Numbered from the stretch's first letter, positions 8,945-18,300 are shown. The stretch: DNA of 64,000 nt from Butyrivibrio sp. (GCA_017446685.1 JAFSQI010000001.1:18020-82019), one strand, 5' to 3'. The notes: a model not told the origin generated them from the sequence alone. Program-made: numbers and translations.

Positions 8945-9634
8945 ATGAGTAGAATACTTATTGTTGAGGATGAGGAAGCAATTGCTGATCTTGAGAAGGA
9001 TTATCTTGAACTTAGTGATTTTGAGGTGAAGATTGAGAACACAGGTGATGCAGGGCTTGAGACAGCACTTGCAGAAGATTTTGATCTCATTATTTTGGAT
9101 TTGATGCTTCCGGGAATGGATGGATTTGAAGTTTGTAAGCACATCAGGGAAAAGAAAGATGTGCCGATTCTAATGGTATCAGCTAAGAAGGATGATATTG
9201 ATAAGATAAGAGGTCTTGGACTTGGAGCTGATGACTATATTACAAAGCCATTTAGTCCATCTGAGCTTGTTGCTCGTGTAAAGGCACATATGGCAAGATA
9301 TTCAAGACTTGTAGGATCAGGACATGAATCCAATGACTATGTAGAAATACGTGGACTTAAGATTGATAAAACAGCGAGAAGAGTTTATGTAGATGATGAA
9401 GAGAAGAGTTTCACAACAAAGGAATTCGATCTTCTTACATTCCTTGCTGAAAATCCCAACCATGTATTCACAAAAGAGGAACTCTTCAGAAAAATCTGGA
9501 ATATGGATTCAATCGGTGATATTGCTACTGTTACTGTGCATATCAAGAAAATCCGTGAAAAGATTGAATATGATACCTCTAATCCACAGTATATTGAGAC
9601 AATCTGGGGCGTTGGATACAGATTTAAGGTATAA
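8945..9634 (+). CDS. OmpR/PhoB-family response regulator
   Basis: The protein (229 aa) has a receiver domain with acidic residues VEDEE at the N-terminus, phosphoacceptor Asp52 in LIILDLMLPG, the switch-region SAKKDD and Lys in YITKPFSP, followed by a winged-helix DNA-binding domain (about 125-227, TTKEFDLLTFL, VTVHIKKIREKIE, WGVGYRF). It is the partner of the preceding kinase and is followed directly by a terminator. Confidence 0.95.
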   Translation: MSRILIVEDEEAIADLEKDYLELSDFEVKIENTGDAGLETALAEDFDLIILDLMLPGMDGFEVCKHIREKKDVPILMVSAKKDDIDKIRGLGLGADDYITKPFSPSELVARVKAHMARYSRLVGSGHESNDYVEIRGLKIDKTARRVYVDDEEKSFTTKEFDLLTFLAENPNHVFTKEELFRKIWNMDSIGDIATVTVHIKKIREKIEYDTSNPQYIETIWGVGYRFKV

Positions 9635-9639
9635 AATAC

Positions 9640-9675
9640 ACTCCTACTCGATAGAAATATTGAGTAGGAGTTTTA
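9640..9675 (+). terminator. Intrinsic terminator of the kinase/regulator operon
   Basis: ACTCCTACTCGATA pairs with TATTGAGTAGGAGT around a GAAA tetraloop, followed by TTTT. Confidence 0.9.
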
Positions 9676-9762
9676 TTACAGTTCAAACTAAAACAGGACT
9701 GCCTGTGAGTGAATTGTGATTTGGTTATCAGTATTATTGTAGTATCAGGACCAGGAAATTAG

Positions 9763-10530
9763 ATGAAACAACTGAAAATTATATATGAAGATGAAGATAT
9801 ATTAGTGTGTCATAAGCCTTCGGGAATGGCAACAGAGGGCGCAAGGGCATACAATATTGACCTTATAAGTGCTGCCAGAAATTATCTAAAGCGGAGCATA
9901 AAAAACAAAGCGGCAAAGGTTCCTTATATAGCAACTGTTCACAGGCTTGATCAGCCGGTTGAAGGCGTTGTTGTTCTTGCAAAAAATAAAAAAGCAGCCA
10001 CAGAAATATCTGCGCAGATAAAAAAACGAACTACCGATAAATATTATTATGCCCTCTGTTATGGAAATATTTTAGAAGATAAGGGACATTTATCCGATTA
10101 TCTTGTGAGAAAAGAGGATTCTTTAGCTGCAGTAATAAGTGATAAAGAAAGAGATTCTTTTTGCAATGACAGCTATATAACAGAGGATGGCGAAATAATA
10201 AGAACTATAGGTGGTGAACCAAAAAAAGCTGAGCTTGATTTTCAGGTAGTAGCAAGAAATGAAGCAACTACGCTTCTTAGAATTAAGCTCTTGACGGGGA
10301 GATTTCATCAGATAAGAGTCCAGCTTTCGCATTATGGTTATCCGATTTTGGGAGAGGTAAAATACGGAACTGAGGAATCTGTTAATTATTCAAATGAAAA
10401 TGGAATCAAAAATATTTGTCTGGTAAGTTATAAATTTGCTTTAAAGCATCCTACGACAAAAAAAAGAATGGAATTTGAGATAATTCCTGACAATGACCAA
10501 ATAAAAAAATTGCTTGGGGAGAGTAAATGA
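9763..10530 (+). CDS. RluA-family RNA pseudouridine synthase
   Basis: The 255-residue protein contains the family core: EDEDILVCHKPSGMATEG near the N-terminus, HRLDQPVEGVVVLAKN with the catalytic Asp, KYYYALCYG, and LLTGRFHQIRVQLSHYGYPILG. It has no N-terminal S4 domain. It isomerises uridine to pseudouridine in rRNA or tRNA; the target site cannot be told from sequence. Its stop codon overlaps the start of the next gene by ATGA, so the two are translationally coupled although their functions look unrelated. Confidence 0.9.
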   Translation: MKQLKIIYEDEDILVCHKPSGMATEGARAYNIDLISAARNYLKRSIKNKAAKVPYIATVHRLDQPVEGVVVLAKNKKAATEISAQIKKRTTDKYYYALCYGNILEDKGHLSDYLVRKEDSLAAVISDKERDSFCNDSYITEDGEIIRTIGGEPKKAELDFQVVARNEATTLLRIKLLTGRFHQIRVQLSHYGYPILGEVKYGTEESVNYSNENGIKNICLVSYKFALKHPTTKKRMEFEIIPDNDQIKKLLGESK

Positions 10531-12011
10531 TACAGCTTATTGCATACATTTATCTGATTATGATATGTGCTTTTTTGCCTATGTATATGAGAGAGGGCTA
10601 TTATGAGCTCGGTGAGGCAAAGGCTTGGTGTTACTACTTTATTTCAATAGCATTTATTATCATAATTCCTATAGCTGATTTTTTTTATCACAAAAGAAAA
10701 ATATCTGATTATAAAGATATAATTATTGGAAAAATAAAAAAAGAAAGAGAACTGACTTATACTCAGATTTTTTTATTGGCTACTCTTTTTTCGTGTATTT
10801 TGTCATTTGTATTCTCTATTGATAAGAAAACCGCATTCTTTGGCTATGAAGGCTGGAGATGCGGACTACTTACAATGTTGTTTATCTTATTCTACTGCTA
10901 TATTTATTCAAGATTTTCAAAACTTAATATGTATATGCTTTATCTTTGCCTCGTCGTACCTTTTCTTGAATTTGGACATGGTATGCTAAATAGGATGGGA
11001 ATCTATCCGGTTGAGATATATGCCTCAAACAATTCGTTTCTTGCTACACTAGGAAACATAAACTGGTATTCTGGATTTCTTTCTATATTTGTTCCACTCG
11101 GGATGGGAATTTTATATCGAATAACTCTATTCACATATGATTTTTGGATGGCGTTCATTTATACAACACTAGGATTTATAGCTATTTTTATGCAGGGAAG
11201 TGAAGGTGCCGTACTTATAATAATTGCTGCATTTGTGCTTCTTATCTGGCATAGTCTGGGTGATAGAACATTGATAAAAAGACTTCTGATAGTAGCGATG
11301 ACTTTGGGTTTAAGTATGAGCATTGTTGATATTATGTTTAATATTCTCAGCTTTAATTATACTTATGAAAGCAATCTTTTAATGAATATCTGTCTTTCAC
11401 ATGGAGGATTTATAATTTTTGCTGCAGCTTTTTTCATGTATCAGATGGAAAGACTGTTTGCAGAAATAAAAGTTCCATTCAGAGAAAAAGACTACAAGAT
11501 AATTTATGGAGTGCTTCTTACAATAGGCGTAATAGGAACCGGATACTATTTTTGTAACATTTTCAATGATGACTTTGGAAATGGAAGAGGACTTATCTGG
11601 AGAGTGTCGCTGGATATCTTTAAAAGCTTTTCTCCGTGGCAACAGCTTGTCGGAGTTGGGCAGGACTGCATGAGTTCATATATACAACAGGATGGGCAGC
11701 TAACAGCTTTTGTACTTGATTCATTTAATGGAACTATGCTTACCAATGCACATAATGACATTCTGACGGTTCTCATTGAAAGAGGACTTATTGGTGTGGT
11801 TTGTTATATAGGCTTATTTGCTGCAATTTTGTATGAGCTGCTGAAGAAAAAAGAAAAGGAGCCGGCAGCAATTGTCTGCGGACTCCCGATATTTTCATAT
11901 TTAGTTTTTAATTTAGTATCGTTTGCTCAGATTACTTCGATGCCATATGCCTACATTCTGATAGGACTAGGTGTTTCTATGACGAGAAAATACGCAAATT
12001 ACTTTTCTTAA
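10527..12011 (+). CDS. O-antigen ligase/polymerase-like membrane protein
   Basis: The 494-residue protein has about a dozen hydrophobic segments and a large loop before the last helices containing GRGLIWRVSLDIFKSFSPWQ, VGQDC and TNAHNDILTVLIERGLIGVV. That arrangement, with a conserved Arg and a His-Asn in the periplasm-facing loop, is typical of the WaaL/Wzy_C family, which joins undecaprenyl-linked glycans to an acceptor or polymerises them. In Gram-positive relatives the acceptor is usually unknown. The start overlaps the pseudouridine synthase by 4 bp. It lies far from the polysaccharide cluster at 28-35 kb. Confidence 0.75.
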   Translation: MIQLIAYIYLIMICAFLPMYMREGYYELGEAKAWCYYFISIAFIIIIPIADFFYHKRKISDYKDIIIGKIKKERELTYTQIFLLATLFSCILSFVFSIDKKTAFFGYEGWRCGLLTMLFILFYCYIYSRFSKLNMYMLYLCLVVPFLEFGHGMLNRMGIYPVEIYASNNSFLATLGNINWYSGFLSIFVPLGMGILYRITLFTYDFWMAFIYTTLGFIAIFMQGSEGAVLIIIAAFVLLIWHSLGDRTLIKRLLIVAMTLGLSMSIVDIMFNILSFNYTYESNLLMNICLSHGGFIIFAAAFFMYQMERLFAEIKVPFREKDYKIIYGVLLTIGVIGTGYYFCNIFNDDFGNGRGLIWRVSLDIFKSFSPWQQLVGVGQDCMSSYIQQDGQLTAFVLDSFNGTMLTNAHNDILTVLIERGLIGVVCYIGLFAAILYELLKKKEKEPAAIVCGLPIFSYLVFNLVSFAQITSMPYAYILIGLGVSMTRKYANYFS

Positions 12012-12019
12012 AAAACAGT

Positions 12020-12505
12020 TCAAGGAAGTTCAGGTATTTTAATTGAATTATCAAGTTCGTGAAAAAAAGTTCTGGTTTCGACTATTCCGTAAAGGGCTTC
12101 CTTGTACTCAAATAAAAATCTTTCATTAATATTTTCTTTTCCATACATCATTACTCGACCTTTATAGGCGTTGATAACAGAAACATATCTTTTATCCTGA
12201 TCGAATTTCTTTATGATCTCATCTTTTCTGCGCCTTGGATGTTTGGAAGCAAACTTTCTTATATCAATCTGTAAATCAACAGGAAGTTCTTTTTCACGCT
12301 CATGAACAGCATGAAGATATTTGTCATATGTATCTTCGTCAATTTTCTCAAAGTGATCTACAAATTCAAGGCAGCCCGCACCATCAGGCAGTTTAAGTCG
12401 TACTCTGTCATTACCGTACACATCCTCGATTTCGGCAACAACATAAGGAACAAGTGGTTTGGCATTGTAATCCAGAATTATAACTTTATCCCCTTTTTTA
12501 TACAT
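12020..12505 (-). CDS. Hypothetical protein with KOW/SH3-like N-terminus
   Basis: The ATG at 12505 is preceded by GGAGG at a good distance, so I prefer this start (161 aa) over an upstream in-frame ATG at 12532 that lacks a site. The N-terminus (MYKKGDKVIILDYNAKPLVP, AEIEDVYGNDRVRLKLPDG) looks like a small beta-barrel of the KOW/SH3 kind; the middle is basic (KHPRRRKDEIIKKF). I do not recognise the family and assign no function. It converges with the O-antigen ligase-like gene with only 8 bp between stops. Confidence 0.7.
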   Translation of the reverse strand: MYKKGDKVIILDYNAKPLVPYVVAEIEDVYGNDRVRLKLPDGAGCLEFVDHFEKIDEDTYDKYLHAVHEREKELPVDLQIDIRKFASKHPRRRKDEIIKKFDQDKRYVSVINAYKGRVMMYGKENINERFLFEYKEALYGIVETRTFFHELDNSIKIPELP

Positions 12506-12696
12506 GAGCACCTCCAGATGATAAAAATCCATAAATTTTCTATCCTTTAATTGATTATATCATAAGAAATATTCCTTTTTTCAAAATTTAGAAATTTTGT
12601 TATTTGTTTTAAGTTATTTTTAGGTAAAACCAATAGAATATGTCCATAAGATAAAACAAAAGAATGCAGTCAAGAACATTACTAAGGAGAAAAGAG

Positions 12697-13473
12697 ATGG
12701 CAGGTTTTAAGGACGTATTTGAAAGAATCGAAGTAAAGTATCTGATAGATGACAGGCAGTACAATGCACTTATGAAGAGACTGGAAAACATGGCAGCCAT
12801 CGACAGCTACGGCCAGACATCTATTTTAAATATATATTTTGACACCCCGGACTTTAAGCTTATCGAAAGATCCCTTGAAAAGCCCAAGTACAAAGAGAAG
12901 TTAAGACTTCGTACATATGGCGTTGCAAATGCTGATACTAACGCATTTATAGAAATCAAGAAAAAATATGAAGGGGTTGTCTACAAGAGAAGAATTTCAA
13001 TGCCTTATGCAGAAGCTATTGATTACCTTGTAAATGGAAAAGAGATAAAAGAAAAATCACAGATTTCCAGGGAAATTGATTATCTTCTTCATTATTACAA
13101 GGGAATTAAGCCTGCAATGGCAATCTCCTATGACAGGATTGCGATGGCTGGAATCTATGATCCGGATCTTAGAATTACATTCGATACCAATATCAGATGG
13201 AGAACAAACAAATTAAGCCTCTCTGAAGGAAATGTCGGAAAAGACATTCTTTTACCGGGACAGCACCTAATGGAACTTAAGATTGCAGGAGCTATGTCTA
13301 TAGAACTCGCAAGAATACTTGATGAACTGAATATCAGACAGACATCATTTTCTAAGTACGGAAGAGGCTATCTTGATTATATGTATGGTCAGACAAATGA
13401 AATGATCATGAAAGGGATAGTACCTGAAGTTCATAAGCAGGATAACATAGCTTTATTTCGCAGAGCAGTTTAA
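12697..13473 (+). CDS. VTC-domain (polyphosphate polymerase-like) protein
   Basis: The ATG at 12697 follows an AAGGAG site; an upstream in-frame ATG at 12664 has none. The 258-residue protein shows the CYTH/VTC pattern: an early FERIEVKYLIDDRQY with the ExK motif, IYFDTPDFKLI, KLRLRTYG, FIEIKKKYEGVVYKRR and a late LMELKIAG. This tunnel fold binds triphosphates and in yeast Vtc4 makes polyphosphate. In bacteria it is commonly paired with a DUF4956 membrane protein, as here (51 bp downstream). The reaction in bacteria is not firmly established, so polyphosphate synthesis is inference. Confidence 0.85.
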   Translation: MAGFKDVFERIEVKYLIDDRQYNALMKRLENMAAIDSYGQTSILNIYFDTPDFKLIERSLEKPKYKEKLRLRTYGVANADTNAFIEIKKKYEGVVYKRRISMPYAEAIDYLVNGKEIKEKSQISREIDYLLHYYKGIKPAMAISYDRIAMAGIYDPDLRITFDTNIRWRTNKLSLSEGNVGKDILLPGQHLMELKIAGAMSIELARILDELNIRQTSFSKYGRGYLDYMYGQTNEMIMKGIVPEVHKQDNIALFRRAV

Positions 13474-13524
13474 TAGTGGTTATTGTTAAAACAAATAAGT
13501 TTTTTTAATATAAAGGAGAAGGAA

Positions 13525-14220
13525 ATGACAACTACATCTACAGATTTGATTTTCGGAACAATAATGGCAAACGGAACAATAACAGGAGCATCTTTTCTTA
13601 TGGCAACTATTTGCTCTCTGGTAATTGGCGTATTTATCGCATTTATGTACACGATAAAAAATAACTACTCAAAGAGTTATATAATTACACTGGCACTGCT
13701 TCCGGCAATTGTACAGGTGGTCATCATGCTGGTAAATGGAAATATAGGAGCAGGCGTGGCAGTTGCAGGAGCTTTTTCACTTGTAAGATTCCGTTCAGCA
13801 CCGGGAACAGGTAAAGAAATTACAAGCATTTTCCTGGCAATGGCTGTAGGCCTCGCAACAGGTATGGGATATATCGGAATTGCAACAATATTCGCAGTGA
13901 TCATCACACTTGCAAATCTCATTCTTAACAACAGTAGATTTGGTGAGGGCGCTGATGATGAGAAAACAGTTAAAATTACAGTTCCGGAAGGACTTGATTT
14001 TGAAGGAATCTTCGACGACATTTTTGAGAGATATACAACAAAAGCAGAGCTTCAGGAAGTTAAGACATCAGGAATGGGAAGTCTTTATAAATTAAATTAT
14101 AAAGTTATTATGAGAGCTAAGGCTTCTACAAAGGGAATGATTGATGAAATGAGACAGAGAAACGGAAATCTTGAAATCAGCTGTTCAAGACCTGTAGCAG
14201 TAAAGAGTGAAGAACTTTAA
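13525..14220 (+). CDS. DUF4956 membrane protein
   Basis: The start is set by AAAGGAGAAGGAA just before the ATG at 13525 (231 aa). Four hydrophobic segments occupy about residues 15-135, including the conserved block GAFSLVRFRSAPGTGKEI between helices, followed by a cytoplasmic domain of about 85 residues that looks ferredoxin-like (KITVPEGLDFEGIFDDIFE, TKGMIDEMRQRNGNLEISC). DUF4956 proteins are habitual partners of VTC-domain proteins. The pair would form a membrane complex with the catalytic tunnel protein. A bidirectional terminator follows. Confidence 0.85.
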   Translation: MTTTSTDLIFGTIMANGTITGASFLMATICSLVIGVFIAFMYTIKNNYSKSYIITLALLPAIVQVVIMLVNGNIGAGVAVAGAFSLVRFRSAPGTGKEITSIFLAMAVGLATGMGYIGIATIFAVIITLANLILNNSRFGEGADDEKTVKITVPEGLDFEGIFDDIFERYTTKAELQEVKTSGMGSLYKLNYKVIMRAKASTKGMIDEMRQRNGNLEISCSRPVAVKSEEL

Positions 14221-14230
14221 TATATATTTG

Positions 14231-14278
14231 AAAAAAGAGTCCGTTACATTGCAGGTGCGATGTAACCGGCTCTTTTTT
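14231..14278. terminator. Bidirectional intrinsic terminator
   Basis: AAAAAAGAG and CTCTTTTTT flank a GTTACAT/ATGTAAC stem, so the structure can end both the VTC/DUF4956 operon and the convergent two-component operon. Confidence 0.88.
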
Positions 14279-14308
14279 ATGATATAGGAAAATGATACTT
14301 GAAAAAGA

Positions 14309-15751
14309 TTATTTCGTAGGCTGATTTTGCTTTTGAATGCTCTTTGGTAACTGCTTCGGAAGAGTTACAACAAAACGAATAATTTTATCACCATCACGAA
14401 GAGCCTCTATTGTTCCGCCGTGGGACTGGGCAATTGCTCTTGCAACAGAAAGACCGATTCCATATCCGCCAGTATCACGACTTCTTGAAGAGTCTGCCCT
14501 GTAGAATCTGTCAAATAAACGGTCAAGGTTTCCTTCCGGAATATAGTCGCAAGTGTTTGAAACTTCAAGCGTAATATTTTTATCTTTTGCCAAAACAAGA
14601 TGAATATATCCATTTTCAGAGGAGTACTTCATTGCATTATCTAAAAGCAGACTTGTCAGTTGATTGATGGCATTTTTGTCTCCGGTGATGTGTATTCCTT
14701 CTTCGATATCAAGCTGGTATTTTTTGTTTTTGGATTCTGCAAGTGCCTGAAACGAAGTTCCACTTTCAAGCACTGTCTTGCTAAGATCGAAATCAGAAAA
14801 AACTACGTGCATTCTTTCTTCATCCATTCTTGATAAGGTAAGCAGATTTTTTACCAGCGCATTCATTCTCTTTATCTGATTCCTGATACTGCCTGTCCAC
14901 TCATTTTTTCCGGATTCAAGTTCAAGAACATCTACATTTGCTGAAATGACTGCAAGAGGAGTTTTGAGCTCATGCCCTGCGTCGGTAATAAAGCGCTTTT
15001 GCTTTTCAAGAGACTCAACTACAGGAGCAACAGCCTGACTAGAAAACATGTAAACCAAAATGAACATGGCGATAAGAGCAAGAGCACCAACTAGTAATGA
15101 CCTAACCAGCAAGGTGTAGGCATCAAGAATGGAGGAACTAAGATCTACGAAGACAAGAAGCGTTGTTCCATCATCGTTATTTACTCTTTTATAGCGGTAG
15201 GAGTGGTACATCCCTTTTTCTTTATTTGAAGAGTAAACTTCAGATGCATATTCGGTTGCATCTTCGGAGGTGATTGCTGCAACGTGCATTAGGTCAGTAG
15301 AAGTAATCGCACCACTATTATCGAATCGAACCACAAAATAGCGTGACTGATATGGCATTTCAGCTGAGCGCGTATTATTTAGTCTGTCAAATCCAAATGG
15401 AGTGTTAGGATTATTTTGCCTGTCAATTTGAGCAGGGTCATGACTAAAATCCTGTGATGAAGCCAGGGAAGGATCAATTGGTTCATGGGATGAGCCGCTG
15501 CTTGCACCATTTGGTGAAAAGTCAGGGATGCTTGCCCCCTCACTGGGAATTCCTAAATCAGATGACCGTTCCATGTTTATCATTCCTGGAAAGTGTCCAT
15601 CATTTGTCGTCAAAATAGATAGAAGGTTATCAGCATTTTTTATCAATCCAACATAATTGGAAATATTGATTACAGCCATCATTACAATAAGAATTACAAG
15701 AAGAGATGAAGTGGCAGTAATAACAAATTTACGTCTAAGTTTTTTTACCAT
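14309..15751 (-). CDS. Sensor histidine kinase
   Basis: The ATG at 15751 lies one base after the regulator's stop (TAA-A-ATG), which fits translational coupling; an upstream in-frame TTG at 15781 is less likely. The 480-residue protein has TM helices at about 10-32 and 220-245 and a long extracytoplasmic Ser/Pro/Asp-rich region between them. The kinase core is complete: FITDAGHELKTPLAVISAN (phosphoacceptor His), LLLDNAMKYS (N box), YIPEGNLDRLFDRFYR, and GGYGIGLSVARAI (G2). There is no obvious HAMP domain. The G1 box DxGxG is degenerate (SNTCDYIPEG). Confidence 0.92.
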   Translation of the reverse strand: MVKKLRRKFVITATSSLLVILIVMMAVINISNYVGLIKNADNLLSILTTNDGHFPGMINMERSSDLGIPSEGASIPDFSPNGASSGSSHEPIDPSLASSQDFSHDPAQIDRQNNPNTPFGFDRLNNTRSAEMPYQSRYFVVRFDNSGAITSTDLMHVAAITSEDATEYASEVYSSNKEKGMYHSYRYKRVNNDDGTTLLVFVDLSSSILDAYTLLVRSLLVGALALIAMFILVYMFSSQAVAPVVESLEKQKRFITDAGHELKTPLAVISANVDVLELESGKNEWTGSIRNQIKRMNALVKNLLTLSRMDEERMHVVFSDFDLSKTVLESGTSFQALAESKNKKYQLDIEEGIHITGDKNAINQLTSLLLDNAMKYSSENGYIHLVLAKDKNITLEVSNTCDYIPEGNLDRLFDRFYRADSSRSRDTGGYGIGLSVARAIAQSHGGTIEALRDGDKIIRFVVTLPKQLPKSIQKQNQPTK

Positions 15752-15752
15752 T

Positions 15753-16427
15753 TTATGCCCTTTCGTTAATGGAATATCCAAGCCCTCTTGAAGCTTTTAT
15801 TTCGCAGGAGGCATTGAGTGATGTCAATTTCTTACGAAGATTTGAGATATAAACCCAGACAACATTTACATCTGCATCACCATCTGACCAGATGTGATCC
15901 ATGAAAGAATCTACGGAAACGATGCGCCCGGGATTTTCCATAAGCATCTCCATCATTTGAAATTCTCTACCTGACAATCTGATTTTTTCACTGCTATCTG
16001 TGTATATTTCAAATCCGGCACGGTCTAAAGTAAGATTTCCGCAGGTGAGGTTGGCAGGTGAAAAATCAGCTTTTCTTCTAAGCATTGCCCTTACTCTTGC
16101 CAAAAGTTCTCCCATATCGAAAGGCTTAGGCAAATAGTCGTCAGCACCAAGATCAAGACCTTTGATCCTGTCATCGACTTCTGTTTTAGCAGTAAGGAAA
16201 AGAACCGGTGTAGAAAATCCTTTTTCACGGAGCTTTTTTAGGACCTCCATGCCGTCGAGTCCGGGCATCATAATATCAAGAATGATTCCGTCATACTCTC
16301 CTGAGAGAGCATAATCCAAGGCATCAGTCCCGTTATAAACGGCGTCTACTGTATAGTTACTGTGTTTTAAAATAGCGACAAGTGCGTTAGCAAGTTCAAT
16401 TTCATCGTCTGCAATTAGTAATCTCAT
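15753..16427 (-). CDS. OmpR/PhoB-family response regulator
   Basis: The 224-residue protein has a receiver with LIADDEIELA, phosphoacceptor Asp51 in IILDIMMPGLDG, FLTAKTEVDDRIKGLDLGADDYLPKPFD, and a C-terminal winged helix (LSGREFQMMEMLMENPGR, WVYISNLRKKLTS, SRGLGYSI). It is upstream of and coupled to its kinase. The divergent promoter region toward the DUF3810 gene holds three TATGAA direct repeats (16584-16608) that could be its binding site. Confidence 0.94.
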   Translation of the reverse strand: MRLLIADDEIELANALVAILKHSNYTVDAVYNGTDALDYALSGEYDGIILDIMMPGLDGMEVLKKLREKGFSTPVLFLTAKTEVDDRIKGLDLGADDYLPKPFDMGELLARVRAMLRRKADFSPANLTCGNLTLDRAGFEIYTDSSEKIRLSGREFQMMEMLMENPGRIVSVDSFMDHIWSDGDADVNVVWVYISNLRKKLTSLNASCEIKASRGLGYSINERA

Positions 16428-16583
16428 ATTTTCCTTTTCGTTCGTACTAAATTATTAAACAAAAATCCGAGTCATTTTTTATTTAAAAGTACGTATATTT
16501 TGAATGTTTATAGTGACAATAAATTACAAATTAATTTTAACATATTTAATAAAAATGGCGTATTTCAGCCAGGCAAGTTTTGG

Positions 16584-16608
16584 TATGAATTTATGAATAA
16601 ATTATGAA
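16584..16608. promoter_or_regulatory. Three TATGAA direct repeats
   Basis: TATGAA occurs at 16584, 16592 and 16603 in the 285-bp divergent region between the response regulator and the DUF3810 gene. OmpR-family regulators bind direct repeats with about 11-bp spacing; only the second interval fits that exactly. Confidence 0.3.
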
Positions 16609-16712
16609 CATTTAATAGCATATTTGTACATTCCAAGTCCATATTTTGAAAGTAAAATTTCTATATGGGGATGAAATAAGGGGTTACTTCCTGTTGTCGG
16701 AGGAAATATCTA

Positions 16713-17891
16713 ATGAAAAAAAAGTCTGGAGCTTTTTCTTTGCCAATGATAATCATTATCGCTTTTTGTATTCTTTTTAATGTGCTTGGAATAATAAGTA
16801 CATCTTTTTCTGATTATTATGTCACAAATGTATTTCCGAAAATCACAAGCATATATGGAAGAATTACTAGCATAGCACCTTTTTCAGTAGGGGAAATTTT
16901 GCTGGTATTTATTGTTCTATATGTGGTATTTACTGTGCTGTTTTTTGTAGTTCATACTGTTCTTTTGGCTATAGGAAAAATAAAAACTAATAAAGGAAAG
17001 GCATTTAAATCAACAGAAAACATATTCAAATTTATTTCTGAAATTCTATATAGAACTACTCCGGTTCTTTTGACAATTACTATCGCTATAATGTCACTAA
17101 ATTGTTTTATTTTGTATCATTGCTCTAAATTAAAGCTGAGTTCAGACGGCTCTGATGATTATACCTTGGAGCAGCTTACTGAACTTAGAGATTATGTGGT
17201 AAAAAAATGCAACTCTCTTTCAAAGCAGGTTCCCCATGATGAAAACGGAAATGTTGTATTTAATGGAAATATGGCACAGACAGCAATTGAAGCAATGCAG
17301 GGAATATCTTCAGAATTTCCAAGACTTTCAGGTTTTTATGTTACACCTAAGGCGTTATATTTTTCAGACTTTATGTGTCAGCAGTATATGCAGGGCTACT
17401 ATTTTCCATTCTCGATGGAAGCAAATTATAACGATACAATGAATATGTTGAATAAGCCATTTACCATGTGCCATGAACTTGCACATACCCACGGATATAT
17501 TTATGAGGATGAGGCGAATTTCTTTGGCTTTTTGGCATGTATAAATTCTGATGATATTGTTTTTCAATACAGCGGATATTTGGGAGTTTTGAATTATATA
17601 AATAATGATTTTTATAAAGCAGTAAGTAAAGAAGAATACAATTCGCATGTTAAAATTTCTGATAGAGTAAAGTATGATAATGAATTTCTTTCACAGGATG
17701 GTTGGACCAAAGTTGAGGAAAATGCAGTAATCAGAACTGCTACTGTAAAAAAAGCAGCTAATGCATTTATTGATACAAATCTTAAAGTGAATGGTGTAGC
17801 TTCCGGGAAAGTGAGTTACACCGAAGTAGTTGGACTAATTATGGATTATTATTACAATGACAATCCATCATACCTGCAAGTCAGTAGATAA
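16713..17891 (+). CDS. DUF3810 membrane protein with zinc-protease motif
   Basis: The 392-residue protein has three predicted TM segments in the first 140 residues (about 10-30, 60-90, 112-135) and then an extracytoplasmic or cytoplasmic domain containing MCHELAHTHGYIYEDEANF. HELAH matches the HExxH zinc signature with a downstream Glu in EDEAN, so it is probably a gluzincin-like metallopeptidase. The family is uncharacterised. The start follows a GGAGG site. It is divergent from a two-component operon that may regulate it. Confidence 0.85.
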   Translation: MKKKSGAFSLPMIIIIAFCILFNVLGIISTSFSDYYVTNVFPKITSIYGRITSIAPFSVGEILLVFIVLYVVFTVLFFVVHTVLLAIGKIKTNKGKAFKSTENIFKFISEILYRTTPVLLTITIAIMSLNCFILYHCSKLKLSSDGSDDYTLEQLTELRDYVVKKCNSLSKQVPHDENGNVVFNGNMAQTAIEAMQGISSEFPRLSGFYVTPKALYFSDFMCQQYMQGYYFPFSMEANYNDTMNMLNKPFTMCHELAHTHGYIYEDEANFFGFLACINSDDIVFQYSGYLGVLNYINNDFYKAVSKEEYNSHVKISDRVKYDNEFLSQDGWTKVEENAVIRTATVKKAANAFIDTNLKVNGVASGKVSYTEVVGLIMDYYYNDNPSYLQVSR

Positions 17892-18137
17892 CTCAAAAAA
17901 AGGTGAGTTTAAGAAAGCGCAGAAAAAACAACTCCCATTGTTGTTTATGCACGCATAAAAGTGGCGAACAAGACTGTCCCGGCAGGTATGAAGTTTGATG
18001 GAAATTCTATCACGCAAGATTAATTCACAGCGATTTGGACTCGCTGCCCACATGACAGATTAAAGAAACAAACAAATCTCACATCACATTTGCAGGATAT
18101 AACAAGTACTGGTAAATGTAAATACTTTTTCCTCAAT
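17892..18137. other. Intergenic region with a short decayed reading frame
   Basis: After the DUF3810 stop there is a weak AACTCA/TGAGTT hairpin. A plus-strand frame from about 17912 to 18023 reads as plausible protein (PIVVYARIKVANKTVPAG, MKFDGNSITQD, then stop) but has no ribosome site or start, so it is more likely a gene remnant than a gene. I see no RNA gene here. Confidence 0.25.
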
Positions 18138-18178
18138 CTTAAGAATATCTATCGTAAATCTTAAGAAATCCTTAAGAA
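18138..18178. promoter_or_regulatory. Three helically phased CTTAAGAA repeats
   Basis: CTTAAGAA occurs at 18138, 18160 and 18171, spacings of 22 and 11 bp, so all copies face the same side of the helix. This is the usual layout of OmpR/PhoB-family binding sites. The cluster lies 120 bp upstream of the DUF1622 gene. Confidence 0.5.
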
Positions 18179-18300
18179 GTTAGCGCTTATTTGATAATAG
18201 CTATTCGCTCTAATGATTTATCCCGTTTTTTATATTGGTAGTATATAATAAAAACAGTAAATTTGAGCGATTATCATTAATTTATGGAGAAGGATAGGGA

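Noticed and set aside
17868-18053. 61-codon minus-strand frame after the DUF3810 gene
   Set aside because: No ribosome site; composition is not convincing.
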